A DNA stretch of 13,380 bases from a bacterium. Lineage in GTDB: Bacteria > Verrucomicrobiota > Verrucomicrobiia > Limisphaerales > J093. The position numbers and the translations under genes were made by a program. Below are positions 1 through 7,529 of the stretch, one piece after another; the first letter of the stretch is position 1; every line of letters begins with the position of its first letter. The notes beneath the pieces were generated by a model, which saw only the letters and a list, made by a program, of their open reading frames with translations, was not told the origin of the DNA and made no database searches. Location: the NCBI GenBank assembly GCA_021784265.1, contig JAJXTA010000018.1:1-13380 (forward strand). The letters run 5' to 3'.

Positions 1-1
1 C

Positions 2-1888
2 AAAGTCGCCACCGCCGAGGCAGCGCTGCGTTGCGTGCGCAGCGGGATGCGGGTGTTTGTCGGTTCGGGCTGTGCGGTGCCGCAGAAGTTGGTGGCCGCC
101 CTGGCCGCGCGCGGCCCCGAGGTGTTCGATGTGGAGATCATCCACAACCTGACCTTTGGCGACGCCCCCTGCGCCCGCAAGGAGCTGTTGGCCAACTTCC
201 GCCACAACGCCTTCTTTGTGAGCCCGAACGTGCGCGAGGCGGTGAACGAAGGGGTGGCCGATTTCACGCCCATCTTCATGAGCGAGATCCCCGCCTTATT
301 CCGGCGCAAGCGCTTGCATTTGGACGTGGCCTTGGTCCAGGTGAGCCCTCCCGACGAGCATGGGTTCTGCGGCTACGGGGTGTCGGTGGATGTGGTCAAG
401 GCGGCGGTCGAGAGTGCCGAGCACGTGGTGGCGGAGGTCAACCGGAACATGCCCCGCACCCTGGGCGACAGCTTCGTGCACCTGACGGAGTTGGACGCGG
501 TGGTGGAGAGCGACCTGCCGATCCTCGAGCACCCGAGCGATCCCCCCTCGCCGGCGGCGCTCAAGATCGGCGAGTTCATCGCCGCGCTGGTCGAGAACGG
601 CTCGACGCTCCAAACCGGGATCGGGGAGATTCCCAACGCGGTGATGGGGGCCTTGCTGGGCAAGCGGGACTTGGGGATGCACACCGAGATGTTCTGTGAA
701 AGCATCATTCCCTTGATCGAGGCGGGGGTGCTCAACGGCAAGGCCAAGTCCTTGCTCCCCGGCAAGATTGTTGCCTCCTTCTGTTTCGGCAACCGGAAGC
801 TCTACGATTACGTCCACAACAACCCCGCCTTCGAGTTCCGGCCCACCGAGTTCACCAACGACCCGTTCACCATCGCCCGCAACGAGAAAATGGTCGCCAT
901 CACCTCCGCCCTGGAGGTGGACCTGACCGGCCAGGTCTGCGCCGACTCGCTGGGGGACCGGTTCTACAGCGGGTTTGGCGGGCAAGTGGACTTCATTCGC
1001 GGGGCGGCCCGCAGTCCGGGAGGCAAACCGATCATCGCTCTGCCTTCCACCAATCGCGATGGCACGGCCTCGCGCATTGTGAGCCGGCTGCAACCCGGCG
1101 CCGGGGTGGTCACTACCCGCGCCGATGTGCACTATGTCGTCACCGAATACGGCGTCGCGTTTCTCCACGGCAAGAGCGTGCGGGAGCGGACCCTGGCGTT
1201 GATCCACATCGCCCATCCGCGGTTTCGGGATCAGCTCCTGCGCGAGGCGCGGGAACGGCGGCTGGCCCATCCCCAGCAAATCGCCCTGCCGCCGGGCCTC
1301 CAGCCCTATCCCAAGAAGTACGAGACCACCTGCGTGATCCGCGGTGGCCAGCGGGTCAAGTTCCGTCCCATCCAACCCACCGACGAGGCCCTGCTCCGCG
1401 AGCTCTTCTATTCCCACTCCCAGGAGACCATCCTCCAGCGCTACTTCACTCTCATCCGCCATTTGCCGCACGAACAGGTGCAGAAATTCGTCACCCTCGA
1501 CTACCGCAACGACATGGCGATCATCGGCTTGGTCCCGTTCGAAGGCCGGGAGCGGATGATCTGCGTCGGCCGCTACTTCCGCAATCCGGCCACCAACCAG
1601 GCCGAGGTGGCCATTACCGTCCATGACGACTACCAGAACCACGGGCTGGGGACATTCCTGTTGAGTTACCTGTGCGAAATCGCCCGGGAAAATGGCATCG
1701 CCGGCTTTACCGCCGACATCCTGGCGACCAACCATCCCATGCTGGCCGTCTTCTACAAGGTGGTGGGGAAGATCGAGTCGCACCTGGCCGAGGGGGTTTA
1801 TCACCTTCGGTTCGACTTCAGCAACATCAAGTCCCACCGCCAGTCCCGCGATACCGCGGCCGATAAAACCTTGCCGGCCCGCGGCTGA
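2..1888 (+). CDS. Acetyl-CoA hydrolase/CoA-transferase fused to a C-terminal GNAT acetyltransferase domain (5' partial)
   Basis: The protein should move CoA between acyl-CoA and a carboxylate such as acetate or 4-hydroxybutyrate, or hydrolyse acetyl-CoA, in the cytoplasm. The reading frame is open to the window edge. Residues before the GTG at 35 ([19 protein letters not shown]) already match the conserved N-terminus of this family, so the true start lies upstream. Counting from 35, the GIGEIPNAV loop is at 195-203, and HTEM carries the probable catalytic Glu at 218. An [11 protein letters not shown] block and a [13 protein letters not shown] block close the transferase part near residue 420. 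A GNAT domain follows at about 441-600: it begins [14 protein letters not shown], as in the GNAT domains of Pat-type protein acetyltransferases, and has the acetyl-CoA-binding QNHGLG signature at 534-539. Ordinary members have about 430-440 residues, so the tail is a true fusion. Family assignment is secure. The substrate, and whether the GNAT part acetylates proteins or only senses acetyl-CoA, are unknown. No partner gene is visible upstream. Confidence 0.93.
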   Translation, partial: KVATAEAALRCVRSGMRVFVGSGCAVPQKLVAALAARGPEVFDVEIIHNLTFGDAPCARKELLANFRHNAFFVSPNVREAVNEGVADFTPIFMSEIPALFRRKRLHLDVALVQVSPPDEHGFCGYGVSVDVVKAAVESAEHVVAEVNRNMPRTLGDSFVHLTELDAVVESDLPILEHPSDPPSPAALKIGEFIAALVENGSTLQTGIGEIPNAVMGALLGKRDLGMHTEMFCESIIPLIEAGVLNGKAKSLLPGKIVASFCFGNRKLYDYVHNNPAFEFRPTEFTNDPFTIARNEKMVAITSALEVDLTGQVCADSLGDRFYSGFGGQVDFIRGAARSPGGKPIIALPSTNRDGTASRIVSRLQPGAGVVTTRADVHYVVTEYGVAFLHGKSVRERTLALIHIAHPRFRDQLLREARERRLAHPQQIALPPGLQPYPKKYETTCVIRGGQRVKFRPIQPTDEALLRELFYSHSQETILQRYFTLIRHLPHEQVQKFVTLDYRNDMAIIGLVPFEGRERMICVGRYFRNPATNQAEVAITVHDDYQNHGLGTFLLSYLCEIARENGIAGFTADILATNHPMLAVFYKVVGKIESHLAEGVYHLRFDFSNIKSHRQSRDTAADKTLPARG

Positions 1889-1893
1889 GCGCC

Positions 1894-1908
1894 GGGCGCC
1901 CAGCGCCC
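1894..1908. terminator. Short hairpin after the CoA-transferase gene
   Basis: GGGCGC and GCGCCC form a perfect 6-bp stem around a CCA loop, starting 5 bases after the TGA stop. It sits in a 97-base gap between two converging genes and could act for either strand. No run of T follows, so it is not a classical intrinsic terminator. In DNA this GC-rich, a stem of this size could also arise by chance. Confidence 0.3.
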
Positions 1909-1985
1909 AGGGGTTACCCAGGACCGCGCCGGCGTCTCGCTGGGCCGACCGTTGTTTCCTGAGTGTCGGTCCCCGGGAGAGCCCG

Positions 1986-4058
1986 CTAGGGCGGGGTGGG
2001 TGTCGGGGCCTGTTCGAGTCCCACGGCTTGAGCGCTGGGCAGCGGTTGGCCTTGTTGGGCGGCGCGCAGCGCGGTGTCCAAATGGCCAAGCTGGTCGGCG
2101 TACGCCGTGTCAACTTGTCGGTACCGGGCCAGGGTCCAGTCCAAGGCGTAGGGTTTGTTTTCTTGACGCCAGAGTTGAGCGAAGGTTCGGCCCAGGGCGG
2201 CGTAGCGTTCCCGATCCGCCGCCAACCGCGCCTTGGCTTGAGTGACGAGTTCGGCCGCCCGCGCCGCCGGGGCGGCGAGCGCCTGGCGATAGAGGTCTGC
2301 CGCCTCGAGCCGGTCCAAGTCGCGCTGCTGACACAGGGCCAGCCGTTGGGCGCCAAAGCTAAAGAAGGGAAGGAGGTCCGCGTTGACCGTGGCCGCGCGC
2401 TGGCAGGCCTGGAGTTGGTCGAGGGCCGCCCGCGCCTCTTCCAGTGCCCGCTGGTATGGGGCGCGCACCGCCGCCGACGGAGCCGGGAGGGGACCGGTGT
2501 CGAGCTTCCAGAAGACCCCGTTGGGGAGTCCCCCCAAGCCCGGTGCCGACAGCGCCGCCAAGGCGTGGCCGAAATGATCATCCGGTTCGCCAAACAGGAC
2601 CGCGCCCAGCCGCCGGGCGAAATCCGCTGGGGCGGTGGCCGAGTCATTCCAGGCGCACTCCGCGCCCCAGGCGAAGCCCGGCCAATTGGGGGCGTTCAGG
2701 GTTTCGCCATCGTCGTCCCAGGCGGTGTTGAGCATGCCGAGGGCGCCATGGCGCGCACCGTCGCGCACGAAATGCCAGATATTCGTGGTGGCGGCGCCGA
2801 AGTCTGGCAGAATCCGGTTCCAGTTATTCACCCCCGGGCAGACGAGGAAATCGTAGCCGGACCGAGCGAAAGGGAGGATTTGGTCCTCGAAACTGGGGCG
2901 CGGATCGTAGCCCCAGGTGAGCATCACCGTGTCGCGCGGGATGTCCTTCAGGTGATCCGGGTAGCGGAGGATAATGTCCCCCCACATCATCATGCGCTTG
3001 CCGTATTTCCGCGCGATAAGCTCGTGGACCCGCTGGATATGACGGACGTACACCCCACCCGCGCCGAGTTGGGCCACCAACGCCTTGGCGGGGCCTTGGC
3101 CCAAACCTTCGGTCTCGTCACAGCAAACGTTGAAGAAGGGGAAGGGAAGCAGGGGGATCTCCTCGCTGTAGAGGTCGTCGAGCAATTGATAGGTCCGCGG
3201 GTTCGTGGGACAGAGCAGGTAGGGGGTCTCGCGCAGGGGGGCGAACTCCGGGTGGGCGAGGATGGCGGTGAAGTGGCCGAAGGACTGCTGGTTGCCTAGG
3301 ATGTTGAGCTGGCGCGGCTTGGCGGACGCCACCAGTGCCTGGAGCTGCGTTGGGGTGAGGGAACCGTCCGGGGGCCCGATCTGTGGGTGTTTCTGGAAGG
3401 CATACTGGTACTCCATGTAATAGGTGAAGATGTTCAGCTTGAAGAACGCGCCGAGGCCGGCCTCGCGCTCCAGCTCGGCCAGCGTGCTCGAGGGGCCGCG
3501 GGTCAGGTCATCTTGGAAGGCGCGCCAGCGCAAGGAGGGCCAATCGTGGATCGTCAGCCCAGGGAGCCCCGCACTGGCGCGGTTGGCCCGCAGCAGTTGC
3601 CGCAGCGTTTGCACACCATAGAACAACCCGGCGGACCCGGCGCCCGTGACGCGGACCGCGTCGGCCGTGACCTCGAGCGTGTATTCCTCCGCGGTGGCTT
3701 GCGGGCGGAAGGCCGGACGGACTGTCCGCGACGCTTTTCGGTTTCCGAGGCGCAGCTCGGGGACTTTGCCTCGGCGTTGCACCAGCGTGGGCGTCGCCGC
3801 GCCGGCGCGGCGCAGCTCGGCGACCAACGCCTGGATCTCGACCGAACCGACAGGGCTGTTGACCTCCAGGCGCAAGGGCTGGTCCAGCCGGAAGTAAGTT
3901 GACGTCAGGTGCACCTCTTTGGGGAAAGGAATGAGTCGCAGGGCATTCGCGTCAGTGGCGTGGCTTGCCGCGGCGGCCCACAGCGCGCCGACGAGTCCCC
4001 AGCGCCAGCGCTGGGTTACGGGTGTCCGTTGCCAGGAGAGGAGGGGGAGGAGGGTCAT
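1986..4058 (-). CDS. Secreted GH20-like beta-N-acetylhexosaminidase
   Basis: Likely releases terminal N-acetylhexosamine residues from glycans outside the cytoplasm. From the ATG at 4058 the protein has 690 residues. Residues 1-34 look like an export signal: an Arg/Trp-rich stretch, then LVGALWAAAASHA with probable cleavage after SHA. A GH20b-type N-domain begins LRLIPFPKEV near residue 40 and runs to about 165. The catalytic barrel starts at WPSLRWRAFQDD and continues to roughly residue 520. The GH20 Asp-Glu pair is visible as Asp314-Glu315 in FNVCCDETEG. The last 120 or so residues are Ala/Leu/Arg-rich and probably helical. The surroundings of the D-E pair and the KLNIFTYYMEYQ strand differ from textbook GH20 enzymes, so the substrate may differ too. 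A TTG at 4139 would add 27 residues, but they look non-natural (PPPSAPLRF), and neither start has a clear ribosome site. It lies 117 bases downstream of the GH123-like gene on the same strand, probably co-transcribed. Confidence 0.85.
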   Translation of the reverse strand: MTLLPLLSWQRTPVTQRWRWGLVGALWAAAASHATDANALRLIPFPKEVHLTSTYFRLDQPLRLEVNSPVGSVEIQALVAELRRAGAATPTLVQRRGKVPELRLGNRKASRTVRPAFRPQATAEEYTLEVTADAVRVTGAGSAGLFYGVQTLRQLLRANRASAGLPGLTIHDWPSLRWRAFQDDLTRGPSSTLAELEREAGLGAFFKLNIFTYYMEYQYAFQKHPQIGPPDGSLTPTQLQALVASAKPRQLNILGNQQSFGHFTAILAHPEFAPLRETPYLLCPTNPRTYQLLDDLYSEEIPLLPFPFFNVCCDETEGLGQGPAKALVAQLGAGGVYVRHIQRVHELIARKYGKRMMMWGDIILRYPDHLKDIPRDTVMLTWGYDPRPSFEDQILPFARSGYDFLVCPGVNNWNRILPDFGAATTNIWHFVRDGARHGALGMLNTAWDDDGETLNAPNWPGFAWGAECAWNDSATAPADFARRLGAVLFGEPDDHFGHALAALSAPGLGGLPNGVFWKLDTGPLPAPSAAVRAPYQRALEEARAALDQLQACQRAATVNADLLPFFSFGAQRLALCQQRDLDRLEAADLYRQALAAPAARAAELVTQAKARLAADRERYAALGRTFAQLWRQENKPYALDWTLARYRQVDTAYADQLGHLDTALRAAQQGQPLPSAQAVGLEQAPTPTPP
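3998..4015. repeat. 8-bp inverted repeat inside the GH20 signal-peptide codons
   Basis: CCCAGCGC and GCGCTGGG form a perfect 8-bp dyad with a 2-base centre. It encodes the QRWRWG part of the export signal on the minus strand. The adjoining words CCCAGCGCC and GGGTTAC recur in the same order at 1899-1917, in the gap past the other end of this gene. It may be a remnant of an intergenic repeat taken into the coding sequence, or a chance result of high GC. Confidence 0.35.
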
Positions 4059-4064
4059 TGGAGT

Positions 4065-4097
4065 GGCCAAAGCTCGCCTAAACCGTTGGGCTTGGCC
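4065..4097 (-). promoter_or_regulatory. Possible leader stem-loop just upstream of the GH20 start
   Basis: GGCCAA at 4065-4070 pairs with TTGGCC at 4092-4097. A one-base bulge is followed by two more G-C pairs, leaving a 16-base loop. On the minus strand the structure ends 6 bases before the preferred ATG at 4058, in the 117-base spacer between the two glycosidase genes. It could affect translation of the downstream gene or be an mRNA processing site. The evidence is the dyad alone. Confidence 0.25.
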
Positions 4098-4175
4098 AGC
4101 AAAACGTAGCGGCGCGCTAGGCGGAGGGGTTGAAGCCAAGCGCGGGTTCCCGACTGGCTCTCGCTCCGGGTTTGA

Positions 4176-7100
4176 TCACTCGCGGGGTCGGCCTGGGGTG
4201 GTGGGGCGCTCCTTAACCGAATCCACGAGCAGCAACCACCCGCGCCCCGGAGGCACGCCGATCTCTTGCCCCGGGCGGAACTCCGCGGCGGGCTGGAAGT
4301 CGGGGATCGCTGGGGCATGCAGCCGCAGGTTCGCGGCGTTCAAGCCGAGGCGGGTCGTTTCGAGTCTCAATTGGACGGGAACGTTGTTGGTGGACCAACT
4401 GGCCAGGGCGATGAGGCTCCTGCCCCGGTTCACGTACGCCGTGGCCAGCACGTCCTTCCGGCCGGTCTGCGCGGGGCAATTGGGGTCCCAAAAACCGATC
4501 ATCCGCGCGTCGTCGATGTGGAATTCGTCCCAGAGTTTCCAGAGGGGCCGCGGGTCGCCGCCCCACCCCAGCCGGCTGGCCATGCCAAAGAGCATGCCGC
4601 GCCACGGGTTGCCGCCACCTTGCAACATTTCGCCGAACAGGCCGTAAGGGAGGCCCGCGATCTCGACCAGCCAGTAATCCGGCGACTCATTGTAATCGAA
4701 GCCCTCCCCAAACCACAGACTGTCGATGCAAGGGAAGAGTTCCAAGTATTGGTTGGCGCAGTTGTTCAGGCCGTATTCGGGGTGAAAGTTGTTGCCGCTA
4801 TGAAAGTCGATGAGGCAATCGCGCCCGCTGCGTTGCATGACTTTCCGCACCCGTTTCATGATCTCGCGGTCGTAGCCAATGCCGTCGAGGTAGAGCCCGT
4901 CGATGCCAACATTGCGGATGAGCCAGTTGAGACCCTCCAGATAGTAATTGTGCCAGCGGGAGAGGCCCGTGGTGGCCAGGGCGGCGTCCACCCGCCCGTG
5001 GCCCAACGGGGTGTGCCAGGCCGGCACGTAATGGTCGATCAAATGTTCGCACAGCCAGGAATCCCCGGTCTTGGGCAATGGGGCGCCCGGGGCGGCGGCC
5101 TGGAATTGGTCCGCCAAGTGGAAGCCCGGGCCGTCGGCGAAGACCTCGTTATCGAGGCTCCGCAAGGCCCAGAGTTCAGCGGTGTAATCGCTCAGTTCCC
5201 GCACGGTGTAGTAGAGCTTGACCTTCATCTGGCGGGCGTGGGCCTCCCGGGTATAAGCCGCGAGGGAATCGACCGTGAGGAAGGGATAATTGATGTACGG
5301 ATTCAGGGCGTCGCCCTGATGGAGGTTGATAATGGTGGCGCCGGTGGCCGCCACCTCCGCCACGGGGCTGGAGCCGCCGCGATGGTAATAGCGCCAGTGC
5401 CAGTGCCGGCCGTCCAGCATCTTGACCGGTGTGATCAGGAGCCCGAAGTTCAGGTGCATCGGGCTCCCCGCCTGGAGCTGGCGCGGGCCACTGTAGGCCC
5501 GAATCACCACCCGGTCACCCTCCTCCTCCAGGTCGCACCCGCCCCGACCATCATTGCTCCAGTCGCGATAGGGGCCGGACGGCTGGAGGTTGTAGAGGTC
5601 CCAACGGGATTGGAGGTCCTTGAGCTTGCAGCTTAACCCGGCGTTGACGTCCCCAACCCAGAGTTCGTTGTTCGCGCGGGCCGAGTCCCAGCGCCAATGC
5701 CAGGCAGTGGGCCGATAGCCGCCCTTCCGGCCCAGCCCCATCATATAGACGGCGCGCTCGCGCCGGAGCGGGATCTCCAACCGGACATCCTCGACCTGGG
5801 TGGTCTGATCCGCTTGCAACGTCAACCGGAAGTTCACGTAGCCGTCGCACTCCAGCTTGGCCCAGCAGGCTAAGTGCAACGGCCCGGCCCGGCTCCGCGC
5901 CTCCCAGACCACCGCGCCGGTGTCCCGTCGGCCGAGGCGCGGGTGCCCGCCCTGCCACCGCGCCGGGCCCGCCGCGGTCACGGTGATCAGTTGCATCGGA
6001 CCGGCCAACAACTCCTGGGGCGAGTCGTTGATGGCGTCGTTGTTTCTGGAGAACGTGCTCTCGATGCTGTCGAGCAGGCCACAGTCGTTGAAGCGAACAC
6101 GCCGACCCAGCACGCTCGCGGTCCGCTGGTGGACTGTGACCGGGGTGTAGGGGGCGAACACCTTGTCATCCAGCCCGATCGTCGAGTCCAGCCAGCGGAG
6201 GCGGGACTGGCGCGCCAGCTCACCGTCTCCAGCGTCCGCGAGTACGGGGTCACTGACCGTCAAGTCGAGGGCGAGCGGGACCGGCGGCGTTGTTGCCGCC
6301 CTGAACGTGAGTGTGCCGCGATAGTTCCCGGCCTTCAGGGTTTGGGGCAGGGTGACGCCGAACCAGAGCGCGCGCACCTGGCCGTCTGCCACGCTCACGG
6401 GCTTGTGCAGCGGCGCGCCCAGCCAGTGCGTCCCCCCCAGGTTGAAGCAGCGGAGGGCCGTGGCGGGGACCGTCACCCCGCCGGGGCCCCTCAGGTCAGT
6501 CGAGTTGACGCGCACTTCCCGTAATGGACCGTGGTGGGCGAAGACCCCGACTTGGAAGACGTAGAACTCTCCGGGCTGCGCCTTGCCCCGGAATGCCTCT
6601 CCGGGCCCGGCTTGGACCCACCGCACCGGCAGCTCGTCGGTCATCCGGATGGGAGCGCGGCGGTCTTCGGGGAAGAGCAGGAACGCGCGGTCGGCGTAAC
6701 GGCGGCAAACCTGCTGCCGCTCGGCAGCCGTCGCGGGGAGTTCCATGGGATCGAACCGGTGGAAATCATCAATCGCTTGGAACTCGACAACGGCGGCGGT
6801 GGGAACCCCCGCCGCCTGGCCCTCTCGAATCCGTCGCGCGATGCGGGCGCACGCCGCGGCCCAGGCGGCCTCGGCCCGGTTCGTGGGCCGGAGGTATTCC
6901 GTGGTCGGAAAATACCATTCCCCGACCGTCCGGAACGGGAGGTAGTAAAGGAAATAGTCGCCCGGCGCCGTGGGTGGTTGGAAGAGGATATCGCCGGTCT
7001 CGCGGGTGATGCGGACACGCACCACGTTCGTGACCGGACGGCCCGTCGTTCCATCCACCAGGAGGGTGGCCTTCTCCTCCGGCCGGGTGTCGCGCCGCCG

Positions 7101-7280
7101 CCACGGCACGTGGGCCCACACGGTGGCGGCCTTTTGGGAAACCACCAAGCGGGCGCGGACGTTGCCCAGCCCTGCCACCGGCCACTCGCCGGTCGAGTAT
7201 TTGGGAGGACTCTCGACATCGGCGGACCACCCGTGGACGACCAAACCGAAGACCAAGCACCAGAACACGTGTCGGGACAT
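4176..7280 (-). CDS. Large secreted glycoside-hydrolase-type protein (GH123/DUF6067-like)
   Basis: Probably a secreted or periplasmic carbohydrate-active enzyme; the substrate is not known. The 1034-residue protein starts at an ATG with a clear signal peptide (MSRHVFWCLVFGLVVHGWSA, likely cut after residue 20). The next ~620 residues look like stacked beta-sandwich domains, e.g. LKAGNYRGTLTF near 320-330. From about 640 the sequence reads as a TIM barrel: GATIINLHQGDALNPY, MKVKLYYTVRELS, GIDGLYLDGIGYDRE, then IDFHSG and LWFGEGFDYNES. Acidic residues in strand-end positions are Asp799, Asp804, Asp825 and Glu859, which are candidate catalytic groups. The last ~70 residues form a small beta domain (SLIALASWSTNNVPVQLRLE). 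From memory this matches the GH123 N-domain/DUF6067 proteins common in Verrucomicrobiota, Planctomycetota and Bacteroidota. The family link is likely, the activity unproven. It precedes the GH20-like gene in the same direction, and a promoter-like pair sits directly upstream. Confidence 0.8.
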   Translation of the reverse strand: MSRHVFWCLVFGLVVHGWSADVESPPKYSTGEWPVAGLGNVRARLVVSQKAATVWAHVPWRRRDTRPEEKATLLVDGTTGRPVTNVVRVRITRETGDILFQPPTAPGDYFLYYLPFRTVGEWYFPTTEYLRPTNRAEAAWAAACARIARRIREGQAAGVPTAAVVEFQAIDDFHRFDPMELPATAAERQQVCRRYADRAFLLFPEDRRAPIRMTDELPVRWVQAGPGEAFRGKAQPGEFYVFQVGVFAHHGPLREVRVNSTDLRGPGGVTVPATALRCFNLGGTHWLGAPLHKPVSVADGQVRALWFGVTLPQTLKAGNYRGTLTFRAATTPPVPLALDLTVSDPVLADAGDGELARQSRLRWLDSTIGLDDKVFAPYTPVTVHQRTASVLGRRVRFNDCGLLDSIESTFSRNNDAINDSPQELLAGPMQLITVTAAGPARWQGGHPRLGRRDTGAVVWEARSRAGPLHLACWAKLECDGYVNFRLTLQADQTTQVEDVRLEIPLRRERAVYMMGLGRKGGYRPTAWHWRWDSARANNELWVGDVNAGLSCKLKDLQSRWDLYNLQPSGPYRDWSNDGRGGCDLEEEGDRVVIRAYSGPRQLQAGSPMHLNFGLLITPVKMLDGRHWHWRYYHRGGSSPVAEVAATGATIINLHQGDALNPYINYPFLTVDSLAAYTREAHARQMKVKLYYTVRELSDYTAELWALRSLDNEVFADGPGFHLADQFQAAAPGAPLPKTGDSWLCEHLIDHYVPAWHTPLGHGRVDAALATTGLSRWHNYYLEGLNWLIRNVGIDGLYLDGIGYDREIMKRVRKVMQRSGRDCLIDFHSGNNFHPEYGLNNCANQYLELFPCIDSLWFGEGFDYNESPDYWLVEIAGLPYGLFGEMLQGGGNPWRGMLFGMASRLGWGGDPRPLWKLWDEFHIDDARMIGFWDPNCPAQTGRKDVLATAYVNRGRSLIALASWSTNNVPVQLRLETTRLGLNAANLRLHAPAIPDFQPAAEFRPGQEIGVPPGRGWLLLVDSVKERPTTPGRPRE

Positions 7281-7288
7281 CGGGTTCG

Positions 7289-7318
7289 ATTATGCCGGTG
7301 GGCGTCGCCGGTTGTCAC
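7289..7318 (-). promoter_or_regulatory. Promoter-like -35/-10 pair for the GH123-like gene
   Basis: On the minus strand GTGACA (5 of 6 to the sigma-70 -35 box) is followed after 18 bases by CATAAT (5 of 6 to the -10 box). Only 8 bases separate the -10 box from the ATG at 7280, so transcription would begin at or within a few bases of the start codon. There is no Shine-Dalgarno, which is consistent with a leaderless mRNA. Confidence 0.45.
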
Positions 7319-7529
7319 GCCCGGGCCGAGCCGGGTGGGGTGGGGGAACCGGGCTTTGGGCTTGGCGCGCCTCGGCGCATCGCCGATGATGCCGCCCCGA
7401 CCGCCGCGTCGGCGGGAAGCGGTGTTCCGGCCTGGTCGGGCCCCGGCGATGGTTGCCTTCGGGTCCGCGGTTCGGCTAGCTGGATTTGCGCATGTCAACT
7501 GATCCTCGCGGTAACAACTACACAAGGCC

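Noticed and set aside
296..2647. A 783-codon open frame on the minus strand across the CoA-transferase gene and the end of the GH20-like gene
   Set aside because: It covers clear family motifs of both genes in other frames, its translation is Arg/Pro/Gly-rich with no recognisable domain, and long antisense frames are expected in DNA this GC-rich.
1692..3299. A 535-codon plus-strand open frame across the GH20-like gene
   Set aside because: Antisense to a gene with a visible catalytic pair and signal peptide; no family motif in its own translation.
4059..4139. TTG start at 4139 for the GH20-like protein
   Set aside because: The added 27 residues would put the signal peptide far from the N-terminus and no ribosome site precedes the TTG; the ATG at 4058 gives a better export signal, although this is not certain.
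4266..5636. A 456-codon plus-strand open frame opposite the GH123-like gene
   Set aside because: Composition is Val/Gly/Glu/Ala-rich mirror-codon sequence, with no ribosome site and no domain; the opposite strand has a continuous 1034-residue protein.
7373..7385. CGGCG-CAT-CGCCG hairpin in the divergent intergenic region
   Set aside because: A 5-bp GC stem is expected by chance here, and it is not placed next to either promoter or start.
7486..7519. TTGCGC plus TAACAA as a promoter for the S10 peptidase gene
   Set aside because: The spacing is 20 bases and both boxes are poor matches, so I do not call it.
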